Below are positions 13,801 to 21,800 of a stretch of 64,000 nucleotides of DNA, piece after piece (position 1 is the stretch's first letter; each line of letters starts with the position of its first letter). The notes under the pieces were generated by a model, which saw only the letters and a program-made list of their open reading frames with translations, was not told the origin of the DNA and ran no database searches. The stretch covers positions 62,001 through 126,000 of the forward strand of contig JAHDVF020001564.1 in the NCBI GenBank assembly GCA_022606425.2. The letters run 5' to 3'. Position numbers and translations under genes: made by a program. The DNA is from Lepidostoma basale. Its lineage: Eukaryota > Arthropoda > Insecta > Trichoptera > Lepidostomatidae.

Positions 13801-15373
13801 AATCGAACCACTCCCTGTCACCATCCCTTGGTCCTCACTCAAGACCTCGGCCTCTGCCCAAGCCACTCTTTACTCTTCCACACTTCTCCCTACCCGGGTA
13901 GTCAGGTCCAAATGTTGAATCTAACCTACCATTTTCTACATAAATAAACTTCCTCTCACATCCAACAATATCCAACCTCAACACACAAGAAAAAATTCCA
14001 ACATGTGGGGGACCAATAACTTCCATGCTGGTACTCGGAATAAGATCCAAAATAGAAGATAATTAACTAAGTTAGTAAGACAGAATCATAATATAGGTGA
14101 AATATTTAATATTCAAAGCTTTTGTTTGCACTCTGTTCACTTCTTATAGCCATCATATAAAGATTTAGCATACATTTGTCTAAAAGATCTCATTTCCACT
14201 GCGTTTATTATACTTTGATCCTTCTTTTGCCAGTTTTACGCTTCACTTTCATACATATGAGCCAATACAAAAACACCATTGTGCACTCCATCTTTTATGG
14301 ATAGATTTTTGTTTATGATGACAACTTTAGATGCACCATTCATCACTGCCTGCAACAACCGAGGGGTAGCCTAGCCTATACCTCTCTAGCTTCCTCTACA
14401 TTCATACATCGTAAAATGCACGCTTGTCGATTTTTCTGACTTCGAATGTGGGCCCCTCGAATGCCATGATTTCCTTGGTCTTCTACGGCTTCTCTTTCTA
14501 CTCATACTGCTTGTATACAGCATTTTGACTATTTTTTTCTAGTCCATTCGTTCCATATGTCCAAACCATCTCAGGGATCCTTATTTAATTTTACTTACGA
14601 TACAATAATTTGCATTACATTTCTTCCTTATTTGTCGTTATCATATAACGTTTTCCCGCACATTCTTCTCAGTGATCTAAATTCTATGGCATTTATCCTA
14701 ATTTCATTATTTCTTGCCAGCTCCAAGCTTCACTTCCATACATAAGAGTTGGTACTAGAACTCCAGAAGATATAGAATAAATAGTTACTACTTTCAGATC
14801 AGTTTGGAAAAAATAATATTTGTTAAATCCATTTAATTTGAACATAAATTAAAAGAAACTCACCACACCATCAATGGCCATGTACAAAAGCTTTCGAGGA
14901 CGAACAATCTTGAATAGACGATCAACACACTCGAAAATAGCAATCATCATCTCATCCTCATTTTTGGGAGCTGCAAAGGGAATAAGAAGTTAAATTGAAG
15001 TCAACACATTTAAAGCCGTTTAAAACAAAAATATTGTTTATAATTTTTCAACATGGCTATTTTTAATTACCGGGTTTGTCCTCTGGGTGAGTACAAGGAT
15101 GAATAATTCCATTCATATCGAGATAAAGATTATCAAATTCAACCCCGTTTGGATTTGGATCAGAAGCGTTCACGGGCACTTGTACCCCATCGACATCAGT
15201 GGGCTAGAAAAAAGGAATAAGTAAAACAAACATAATAAATTTCGATTCAGAGCCCTGCAAATCTGGAACAAAATATCTAGGTTAGGCTCTATATTTACCG
15301 CTTGCTCGATGCACTCAACGATAACACTTGGATATTTCCGGCTAAGCCAGCGAAAGAACGCCGGAACACCCAT
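1733..15373 (-). CDS. XRN2: 5'-3' exoribonuclease 2 (XRN2/Rat1), 3' end outside window
   Basis: Nuclear 5'-3' exoribonuclease that degrades 5'-monophosphorylated RNA, acts in torpedo termination by RNA polymerase II and in rRNA processing. The minus-strand exons join to 2041 bases, 680 codons, about 70 percent of the usual ~950 residues; the C-terminal exons lie left of the window. The start at 15373 gives the family N-terminus [16 protein letters not shown]. Active-site segments are [26 protein letters not shown] (residues 203-214) and [12 protein letters not shown] (231-242). A CCHC zinc knuckle (C264, C267, H272, C277), typical of XRN2 rather than XRN1, spans an exon junction. The later block [20 protein letters not shown] is also conserved. 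All introns are GT-AG with consistent phase. Oddities: Cys108 and Lys200 in otherwise conserved segments. The gene is head to head with GFM2. Confidence 0.97.
1890..2410 (-). mobile_element. Jockey/CR1-like LINE C-terminal fragment in XRN2 intron 12
   Basis: About 2085-2410 on the minus strand is the eroded C-terminus also seen at 36-37 kb, 39 kb and 52 kb (conserved form LLGMLGYNSL). The first part of the interval is plain intron. Confidence 0.55.
2587..2676 (-). CDS. XRN2: XRN2 exon 12
   Basis: Thirty codons, [20 protein letters not shown] then STLMSDP, in frame with both neighbours. The donor is GTAAGT. Confidence 0.94.
2728..3405 (-). mobile_element. LINE-TTAG 3' end split by a TTAA insertion
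   Basis: Minus strand: [21 protein letters not shown] and HMER-like parts. The copy is interrupted at a TTAA by the element at 2875-3270; its sequence resumes on the other side. Confidence 0.8.
2875..3270. mobile_element. TTAA-flanked non-autonomous element (piggyBac-like)
   Basis: TTAA at 2875-2878 and 3267-3270. The left end reads CTCTTTGCACGC, close to the ends of the element at 59115. Just inside are GTATCAA/TTGATAC and ATCAA/TTGAT inverted pairs. Paralogous LINE copies show the empty site CCTTTAAAATT. Confidence 0.7.
3433..3601 (-). CDS. XRN2: XRN2 exon 11
   Basis: Encodes [20 protein letters not shown] and then [14 protein letters not shown], among the most conserved parts of the XRN C-terminal half. 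The donor is GTAATT. Confidence 0.96.
3722..4200 (+). mobile_element. LINE-M C-terminal fragment
   Basis: Encodes [35 protein letters not shown] and [16 protein letters not shown], the C-terminal end of a non-LTR polyprotein, then a GA-rich tail. A minus copy is at 37437-37745. Confidence 0.85.
4494..4675 (-). CDS. XRN2: XRN2 exon 10
   Basis: Encodes an acidic, Lys-rich linker with a basic KRKF segment (possible nuclear signal) and then [20 protein letters not shown], conserved in XRN2. Confidence 0.94.
4846..5092. mobile_element. Fold-back repeat relics
   Basis: Arms GTTTTCTAGAAGTTTTATTA appear in both orientations around GACATGTTTCACC. This is the same family as 24556-24735, here partly deleted and doubled. 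Confidence 0.6.
5105..5245 (-). mobile_element. Hammerhead-motif repeat (family with TGTGGAATTCCAT), decayed
   Basis: Shares CACTGGAATTCCATTGT and an eroded ACATGTTTC motif with copies at 9791-9965 and 55490-55935. Confidence 0.5.
5272..5382 (-). CDS. XRN2: XRN2 exon 9
   Basis: Encodes 37 residues of the weakly conserved linker, with [15 protein letters not shown] matching the family segment before the acidic stretch. The phase is 0 at both ends. Confidence 0.9.
5580..5730 (+). mobile_element. LINE C-terminal scrap
   Basis: Encodes [15 protein letters not shown], the end of a non-LTR ORF2, followed by a short tail. No other part is present. Confidence 0.5.
5731..6099. other. AT-rich intron sequence
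   Basis: Part of XRN2 intron 8. I see no gene or known repeat. Confidence 0.4.
6100..6165. mobile_element. Pogo/Tigger-type terminal fragment
   Basis: Reads GTCCCGGATAATCCGC through GGAGTGTACTGTA, the inverted end of a pogo-like element ending at TA. The other end is missing. Confidence 0.5.
6175..6600 (-). mobile_element. Jockey/CR1-like LINE fragments
   Basis: 6175-6240 matches the 3' UTR segment GATCTCCGAGGAGA seen at 36.9, 39.2 and 52.1 kb. 6340-6600 shares ACAGCGCGAGCCAAATC with 19.8 kb. Confidence 0.45.
6638..6706 (-). mobile_element. TTAG-tailed element, 3' end only
   Basis: Reverse tail (AACT)n followed by ACCATCACGCCGTCTCC and GGGTAGGCAGAAAGAATGGA. A 5'-truncated copy. Confidence 0.7.
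6735..6875 (-). mobile_element. Jockey/CR1-like LINE fragment
   Basis: Matches the segment at 37110-37205 (CGAGTTTCGAAGAGTGTTG-like, then ACTCCCTGAGGTATAAATA). Confidence 0.55.
6977..7186 (-). CDS. XRN2: XRN2 exon 8
   Basis: Encodes [20 protein letters not shown], then a charged helix ([20 protein letters not shown]) expected between the core and the linker. The donor is GTGAGA. Confidence 0.94.
7244..7612 (+). mobile_element. LINE C-terminus (GRPxKRW type)
   Basis: Encodes [13 protein letters not shown], then in another frame [18 protein letters not shown] and [18 protein letters not shown]. This is the end of the retrotransposon proteins often annotated as craniofacial development protein 2-like. 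Frameshifted. Confidence 0.8.
7622..7810 (-). mobile_element. LINE-TTAG 3' end
   Basis: Minus-strand 3' UTR and CMNVE region; it abuts the plus-strand copy starting near 7811. Confidence 0.7.
7811..8410 (+). mobile_element. LINE-TTAG C-terminal half with intact tail
   Basis: Encodes [40 protein letters not shown] and [20 protein letters not shown] over 160 codons. A frameshift near 8245 precedes the 3' UTR and the GGTTAGTTAGTTAGTTA tail. Best preserved tail copy. Confidence 0.88.
8436..9105 (-). mobile_element. LINE-TTAG copy with inverted 5' part
   Basis: 8436-8944 on the minus strand carries [20 protein letters not shown] to the tail. 8945-9105 on the plus strand carries the preceding part ([20 protein letters not shown]). 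The two are joined head to head, as in twin-priming 5' inversions. Confidence 0.8.
9106..9285 (-). mobile_element. LINE fragment (SKVxIYKTCxRxIMTY type)
   Basis: Minus strand: [20 protein letters not shown], the segment upstream of the GRPxKRW C-terminus. Confidence 0.65.
9310..9620 (-). CDS. XRN2: XRN2 exon 7
   Basis: The largest exon, 103 codons. It completes the zinc knuckle (GHEMKEC) and holds [20 protein letters not shown], the conserved late active-site block with a further Asp. It has high GC and strong codon bias compared with the flanking intron. Confidence 0.96.
9706..9790. mobile_element. Single arm of the fold-back repeat
   Basis: GTCTGTTTTCTAAAAGTTTT then GACATGTTTCGCTTCGC; one half of the element described at 24556-24735. 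Confidence 0.6.
9791..9965 (-). mobile_element. Hammerhead-motif repeat (TGTGGAATTCCAT family)
   Basis: Full-length copy with the ribozyme-like motif near its minus-strand 5' side and CACTGTGGAATTCCATAGTA at the other end. Confidence 0.65.
9903..9943 (-). ncRNA. Hammerhead-ribozyme-like motif
   Basis: Minus strand: CTGAAGA, extra T, stem GGAGG/CCTCC with loop TAT, GAAAC, AT, GTC. All core bases are present (position 7 is free). Stem I has a C-A mismatch next to the core and then ACA/TGT. Activity untested. Confidence 0.6.
10073..10231 (-). CDS. XRN2: XRN2 exon 6
   Basis: Encodes [20 protein letters not shown] through [15 protein letters not shown]. It carries two catalytic Asp residues (D234, D236) and the first half of the zinc knuckle. 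The donor is GTGAGT. Confidence 0.95.
10500..11375 (-). mobile_element. Non-LTR retrotransposon fragment
   Basis: Minus strand: [20 protein letters not shown] and [20 protein letters not shown], the post-RT region of a LINE; flanks resemble its 3' UTR. Confidence 0.65.
11432..11538 (-). CDS. XRN2: XRN2 exon 5
   Basis: Encodes [20 protein letters not shown] followed by [15 protein letters not shown]. Two catalytic Glu residues are in GEGEHK. It is too short for simple ORF scans and was found by homology and splice phase. The acceptor is TTGCAG. Confidence 0.94.
11594..12030 (-). mobile_element. LINE-W C-terminal fragment
   Basis: Minus strand: [20 protein letters not shown] and LKWLWAGHI with frameshifts, matching KLKWSFAGHVAR at 33.5 kb. 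Confidence 0.7.
12222..12400 (-). mobile_element. LINE-TTAG internal fragment
   Basis: Reverse of the MTV-DI-VNxENLEQV segment following the RT domain, eroded. Confidence 0.6.
12448..12677 (-). CDS. XRN2: XRN2 exon 4
   Basis: Starts [18 protein letters not shown], the basic region next to the 5'-phosphate pocket, and ends in [20 protein letters not shown]. Residue 108 is Cys where other XRN proteins have Arg. The donor GTATCT is in phase 2. Confidence 0.95.
12727..13470 (-). mobile_element. LINE-TTAG copy split by a jockey-type 3' end
   Basis: Tail (AACT)n at 12733. Minus-strand [20 protein letters not shown] at 13.3 kb. The copy is interrupted by a plus-strand jockey-like 3' end at about 12968-13199. 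Confidence 0.75.
12968..13199 (+). mobile_element. Jockey/CR1-like LINE 3' end
   Basis: Contains TCCTCGGAGATCGATGTC, ATGCCTTAAACATTTTGC and the end AATAAACTGATTTGAT, inserted into the LINE-TTAG copy. Confidence 0.65.
13640..13825 (-). mobile_element. SINE-1 (tRNA-derived), 5'-truncated
   Basis: Minus strand keeps part of the B box region (GGTTCGATTCCCGG) and the body palindrome CAGTGTGATTGTCACACTG. The A box is missing. Confidence 0.75.
13826..14154. other. Unassigned intron sequence
   Basis: Part of XRN2 intron 3. A 71-codon minus-strand ORF here matches nothing I know. No other signal. Confidence 0.35.
14155..14770 (-). mobile_element. LINE-TTAG relics
   Basis: Two overlapping eroded reverse copies of the GSEAWNWQ to HMERM region and 3' UTR. 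Confidence 0.6.
14864..14970 (-). CDS. XRN2: XRN2 exon 3
   Basis: Encodes [20 protein letters not shown] and [13 protein letters not shown], the second acidic active-site segment. It ends in phase 0 before GTGAGT. Confidence 0.95.
15071..15203 (-). CDS. XRN2: XRN2 exon 2
   Basis: Encodes [20 protein letters not shown] and then [19 protein letters not shown], which carries a metal-binding Asp of the nuclease core. The acceptor is TTCTAG and the donor GTAATT, phase 1. Confidence 0.95.
15299..15373 (-). CDS. XRN2: XRN2 exon 1
   Basis: Encodes residues 1-25, [16 protein letters not shown] and on to ECIEQA. The donor GTAAAT follows in phase 0. The ATG at 15373 matches the family start exactly. 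Confidence 0.95.
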
Positions 15374-15654
15374 GTTTAACGATTATGATATTAGAATTTT
15401 AGATTTTAATTTTTCAAATATTATCAACGCGGCGAATTTGGACGATGCTTGTCAACAGGAAAGTCATAGAAATTTCGCCGCACAGCACCTTTCTTGACAT
15501 AAATGACAGATGTAGAAAACGACGGCCTACAACCTTGATTGTCGTCTATGGATGGAGTCCAAAATAATCTAGTCGTTAGTAAAAATAAATAACCTCAAAT
15601 TCAAATGTCAGTCTTTCAAATATTGCACTGTTTATAATTTTATATAACGAGATA
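15374..15654. promoter_or_regulatory. Shared divergent promoter region of XRN2 and GFM2
   Basis: The two start codons point away from each other across 281 bases, so both 5' UTRs and a bidirectional promoter must fit here unless there are upstream non-coding exons. The only clear structure is an inverted pair, GCGGCGAA at 15429-15436 and TTCGCCGC at 15474-15481. I see no clear TATA box. This is inferred from arrangement, not from a known factor site. Confidence 0.55.
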
Positions 15655-15802
15655 ATGAACTATATTAAATTCGGAAAATGTTTATTAAACATCGTATTAA
15701 AAAGAAAACGAAACTTTTGTGTATCATCTAAATATTCACAAAATTATGATTATGATCCTGAAAACCTACGAAATATTGGAATATTAGCTCACATTGATGC
15801 CG
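15655..15802 (+). CDS. GFM2: GFM2 exon 1
   Basis: Encodes the presequence and [10 protein letters not shown], stopping inside the P-loop. The donor GTAACA splits the Gly50 codon after one base. The ATG is the first in frame. Confidence 0.95.
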
Positions 15803-18800
15803 GTAACAAAATATTTGAATATTTCTTTCGCTTTGCATACATGCACAGTGAATGTATTTTGTGAATGAATCGGGTGGTGGTCTAGGGGTAGAACGCTTGG
15901 CTTCTGATCCAGGGGACTTGAGTTCGAGCCTGGACACGACCAGATTCCTTCTTCATAATAATAAGCTATTTTCTGCTCACATTGAAGATTGTAAAATTAA
16001 TTCTAATATCATTGATTTAAATCATTGGTTAGTCTTTTAAAAAAAAAAATCAAACTGTTCTAAATTGTTTTTAGGGAAAACTACGACTACAGAGAGGATG
16101 CTGTTTTATTCGGGCACTATTGGTTCTATGGGAGAAGTGCACCATGGGAATACAGTCACAGACTATATGACGCAGGAAAGAGAGCGCGGGATAACGATTA
16201 CAGGTAATGTATATTGATTTTTGCTATCTATTTTATTAAATTTATTTTATTTTATTGAGGTAATTTATTTTTTATTTATATTTTCAGCGGCTGCTGTGTC
16301 TTTCAGTTGGAAAGATTATCAGTTTAATTTGATTGACACTCCTGGACATATAGATTTCACCATGGAGGTAGAACAAAGTCTCGGAGTACTAGATGGTGCT
16401 GTTGTCGTTTTGGACGGCTCTGCAGGTACATTCATATGGATTTTATTAAATAACCTACATTTCTTTCATTCATGTCGCATACTTGTAAATCTATTCAATG
16501 TTTTTAAAAATTGCCATATTTGTAATTCTGGACATCATCATTTTAACTGTCAGTACTGCCAATAGACTTAAAGTTTTTACAGGTAGGTTCTCTAACTTTG
16601 AATTAGGAATACAGATGGCTTACTATTAAGCCACTTACAGTCCTACATATAAAAATCCATAGATAAAGCTGTAGTATAAAAATTTAAAATGAGTTACTAA
16701 TCTCACTCAGGACCCACTCTGAGCAGGTGTGGAGGCGCAGACGCTGACTGTGTGGCGGCAGTGCGATGGCCACCGCATTCCTCGCTTGGTGTATGCCAAC
16801 AAAATGGACCGTAAGGATGGTGATCTTGAGCTATGTCTTAAGACCCTCAAGGACAAGCTGGATGTGCAACCCCTCTGTCTTCAGCTGCCTGTTAGAAATG
16901 AAGCAATGAATCTTACAGGTATGGTTGAATATAGCATATGAGGCATGTTGATTTATTTAGTTTCAGCAACAAATAAACTATTATTAAGATTGAAGTTCTT
17001 GTCTACAACAATAAAAATCATCATGCTGTTTCTCTGAAGGGGTAGGGAGAGAGAATGGACCGCCACACTACTCAATCCTGACACACAATTCACAATCATA
17101 CACCATGTCGATTCTTCCGACTTCTAACATATCCAGCCTTTAACATTTGATAAACTGGTCATGCCTAATTTTGCTCGTTCTCCCGTGATTCTGTACTCTG
17201 TAGTTAGTTTCAATTAGATTTATTTTAAGGTAGTTAATTTTTTATTATACAACAATAATTGCCGCTTACATGTTGACATTCAGGTGACAATTATTATCGT
17301 GTAACAAAACTGGATTCATTACAAATGTTGTATATTTAAATAAAATTAAGTATCCTTATTTTTATACTGAATAAATTGCAGCTAATAAAACATATTGTTT
17401 CCATCAGATTTATCACAAAACTTTGGCGTTCCATTGGCCTAAACATTTTTTTTTAAATTAATGGTGAAAACTGCAATTCTCTAGAAGTTTAATTATATTT
17501 TAATGAAATTGTAACCTTTGCTAGGATGACATCTAGGATATATAAAACTTCATGTAAAGTTTTATATAATTTACTCGGGTAACAATAAATAAACAGTACC
17601 ATTTATTTTCTCCTTAAGACAGCGGTTCTCTAGAAGCTTAATTATATTTTAATGAAATTGTAACCTTCGCTAGGATGACATCTAGGATATATAAAACTTC
17701 ATGTAAAGTTTTATATAAATTACTCAGGTAACAATAAAAAACAGTACCATTTATTTTCTCCTTAAGACAGCGGTTCTCTAGAAGCTTAATTATATTTTAA
17801 TGATTGATAATTGTAACCTTTAATTATATTTTAATGAATGATAATTGTAACCTTTGCTAGGATGACATCTAGGATATATAAAACTTCATGTAAATTTTTA
17901 TATAAATTACTCAGGTAACAATAAATAAATAGTACCATTTATTTTCTCCTTAAGACAGCGGTTTCCAACCTGGGAGGCGCGGACTATTGCCAGGGGAGGC
18001 GCCAAAAAATTGTAATAAAAAAATAATTATACCATAATATCTCCAAATATTTTTTTTATATTTAAACCGGAAACCTTATAGCATAGCCTTGTTATAACTA
18101 ACCATCAAGCCATTTCTCCGGAGGGGTAGGCAGAAAGGATGGACTGGTTCTGTCCTGACATACCTGTAGCTTTCTCCATATTCATACATCGTAACATGCA
18201 CGCTCGTCGATTTTTCCGACTTAGAATGTGGTCGCCTTTTAGTATTTGATTAATTTGGTCATGTCATGCCAACATTTTAACCATTCTTCTCCCCTTCATT
18301 CGTTCCATATGCCCGAACCATCTCAGGGATCTTTTTTGAATTTTACCATCTCAGGGAACCTTACATTTCTTCCTTATTTCGTTGTTCAGTATTCTATCAT
18401 ATATCGTTTTCCCGCACATTCTTCTCAGTGATCTCATTTCTACGGCATTTATCGTACTTTTTTGCCAGCTCCAAGCTTCACTTCCACACAAAAGGGTTGG
18501 CACTAGAACTCCATTATGCCTTAGCATTATTTTTATTCTGTTTTTGTTTTGGTTTTATTTTGTTGAATATTAATTCACAGTTTTTTGTTGTAATAAAGTT
18601 TTTATTATTTAAAACGCGTCCATATTATTTTAACCATTATAAAAAAATAGAAGATTGGGAGGCCCGGAAATACATTTTTTTTCTGGGGAAACGTAGTAGC
18701 ATAAAGATTGGAAATCGCTGCCTTAAGATTTAGATATATTTTTTTGAAGTAAAATGGTGAATTGGTTCTTAAAATGAAATCATATTTATTTTTACATATT

Positions 18801-21800
18801 TCAAAAAAAAAATCTTAAATTTTCATTAATCAATCTGTTATTTTTCCTACTCATATGTGTATATTCATCTTGACATGTTGAGTAGATGATATACCTTCAT
18901 CATCAGGGTAACAATTAAAGCTATATTTTTATTATTATAAAGTTTTGTTATTGTCGTATTTGTACAGTAAATATTTTTATTTCAGGAATAATTGATGTTG
19001 TAAACATGGAAAAAATTGTATGGAGCAATGAAATGCAGGGGAAAAAATATGTCCGGAGAAAATTGACCGAAGATAGTGACGGACGAGTATGGGAGGCTTC
19101 GATGTCCGTTCGGAGGGATTTAGCCGATGCGTTATCAGAAAAAGATGATGCTCTAGCCGATATCATAATTAACTCGGAGTCTTTGGATTCCCTGGATGCA
19201 GAAATACTTAAAAAATCGATTAGAAAAGTCACACTTAATTGTGACGCGTGTCCAGTTTTGTGCGGGAGTTCGTATAAAAATATCGGTGTGCAGACTTTAA
19301 TGGATGCCGTAGTTGATTATCTTCCGTCTCCTAAGGAAAGGAATCAACTTTACGAATGTTTCGGAAATGAATTGTGTGCCAAAGCATTCAAAGTTCAACA
19401 CGATGATCGTAAAGGTGTTCTGACCTATTTTAGAATATTCACGGGACAACTGACGAAATTGCAAAAAATATATAATATCGGAAAAGAAAAGTCTGAACAG
19501 GTATGTTTAATTTATTGCCATAATAATAATAATTTTTATTTCATTTCATTTCATTTATTTTGCTAATAATCACAAACATTACAGACATACAATTCCAAAT
19601 CGTTTGCAATTACATTATAAACAGAGTAGCATTAAAAAAAATAAAAATTAAGCTTAAGAGTAAGAAAAAATCATAACATTGATATTGCATCCCTGAGGCA
19701 ACTCACACTATCACGAAATATGTCGACCTCCGAGGCGATCCGATTAAGCAATAAGATTGCCCTACCCACAGGCATTACCATTGGCAGGTTGGTTCTGCAG
19801 CGTGGCAATTTTGTTGAATCGCTCTTTACATCATTACAGCGCGAGCCAAATCAATGTAAAGGGTATAGTTATCATATTGATTCTCTTGACATGTGATTGG
19901 TAACTAATCTATCGCCATTTTATTGTCACGTGAATTCTACCGCCACTGGCGGTGCTCCCATAGAAGCCCAGAAGCCCAATTTTTTTTTTTGGTGGAAACA
20001 TTTCGACTTTATTAACTGTAAAACATTCTTATAATATAAAATACATACATTTCTATGTAATTGTCATTAAACAATTGATATGTGTTATTTATAAAAATAA
20101 AAAACAAATTATGTCTTACAACAATAATGTTTAGAATACTTCAAAACAACTTGTTAAATTTTTGCATTCTATACATTTTATTGTAATTAATATAATTTAA
20201 AGCATCTGTTTCGTAAAAGTTTTATTATATTTTATGGCAATGACATGTTTTAATCAAATACTTTAATAAGCTGACACATGTCACCCCCACAAAATTTAAT
20301 AAAACATATAAAAAACAGATGTTTTCATTCATATTAGTTATTTAATCATTTTTACATCATTGTTCAAGCAACAATAATTTTTATTTTATTTATTTGTGGC
20401 TTCTTTTTAAATTCTTTAATGATTTTTATTTAAGTATTAAGTGAATAACTCTAGAACGGCTTGGAAGGCATGTACTTGGTAGATGAACGATAAAAATTAG
20501 TATACAGTAAAACCCCAATAATCCGAATCAATCAAATTAAAGTCATTGCTTGCGGAACATATCGGTCAATGTTAACTGTTTGACCGTCATCCGTTTTCGG
20601 GCAGACAAGTTGCGCATCCGCTTGAGAGTGAGAAGTTGCATGTGGTCACACTCGGGCTGATGCTTCATCCACTTCAACGCAGTTTCAAGCCCGCAAATGC
20701 TTCAATAGCTGATGGTCCCTTGTCTGCTTCGACATTAATGTCATCTGCTTCCTCGACACTTTCTTCTTTTCTTCTTATTTTGCGAATCGCAGTACATTTC
20801 CGTCTTAATAATTTTTTTTTTAATTCTAAAAGCGATTCAGATAGTCGGAGTTCGGATTTCGAGTTCTACTGTATTTAGATGCAATGGTTTCTATGAATAT
20901 ATGTATAACTAGGAACATTTTGTCATTTCTCAGGGAAGCGCCTTATACATTCCATATGCCGATGAATATAAAACTGTACTCTCCGTCGGGGCAGGAAATG
21001 TGGCAGCCGTCAGCGGTCTAAAGGTAAACACTTATTCTCTTCATCTTCATTAACATAGGCCTTGTGACCAGTTTCTCAGTAAGGATTGGCCTCCTGCGAA
21101 GTCGATCACCAGCTTTCGAACCATCATTTTGTTAGTTTGCCCGGGGGTATTCTACCTTGGGGCTGGATGAACACAATGTTAGTATGGAGTCTAGATGAAT
21201 ACATTCTTCCCATGTATGTCTCCTCCATTGTCTCCCGCACCTAATGATATTTCTACTAAATTTTTGATAAACTTAAGCCATTCAAATTACACAATAATGA
21301 TTTTATTATGAACTAGCTGTACCCGGGCACGCATTGCTATGGCTCAGTCTAGTTAAATTGAAAAAAAAAATTATATATCGCACCTTCAGGACGAAAACGA
21401 CTCAACTCGAAAAATCATATTGTTGGGAAATCGCAAAAGAAGAATGTAAATTGTGACATTTTCGTGTTATTTCTTTGGTTGTTTCGATTTCTTTAAAGTA
21501 ATCGCAGTGTACTTACTTTAAAGAAATCGAAACAATCGAAGAAATAATACGAAAGTGTCACAATTTACATTCTTCTTTTGCGATTTCCCAACAATATGAT
21601 TTTTCGAGTTGAGTCATTTTCATCCTGAAGGTGCGATATTTTCTTATATTATTGAAAATCACTTAAATACTGAGCAAATTGTCAAACCTTCAAACAGAAG
21701 ATATCCATAGATTTTTCTATAGATATTTCGGGAAAGACAGAAAAGTGTCTTTGCTAAGCGATAATGAACCTTGAAGATTGGACTCATATTATTCATTGAT

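Noticed and set aside
15880..15950. A true tRNA gene on the plus strand
   Set aside because: A and B boxes fit, but the acceptor stem does not close and the same body follows in other copies; it is SINE-2.
17466..17955. CRISPR-like array
   Set aside because: Eukaryotic window; units are long tandem repeats with no spacers.
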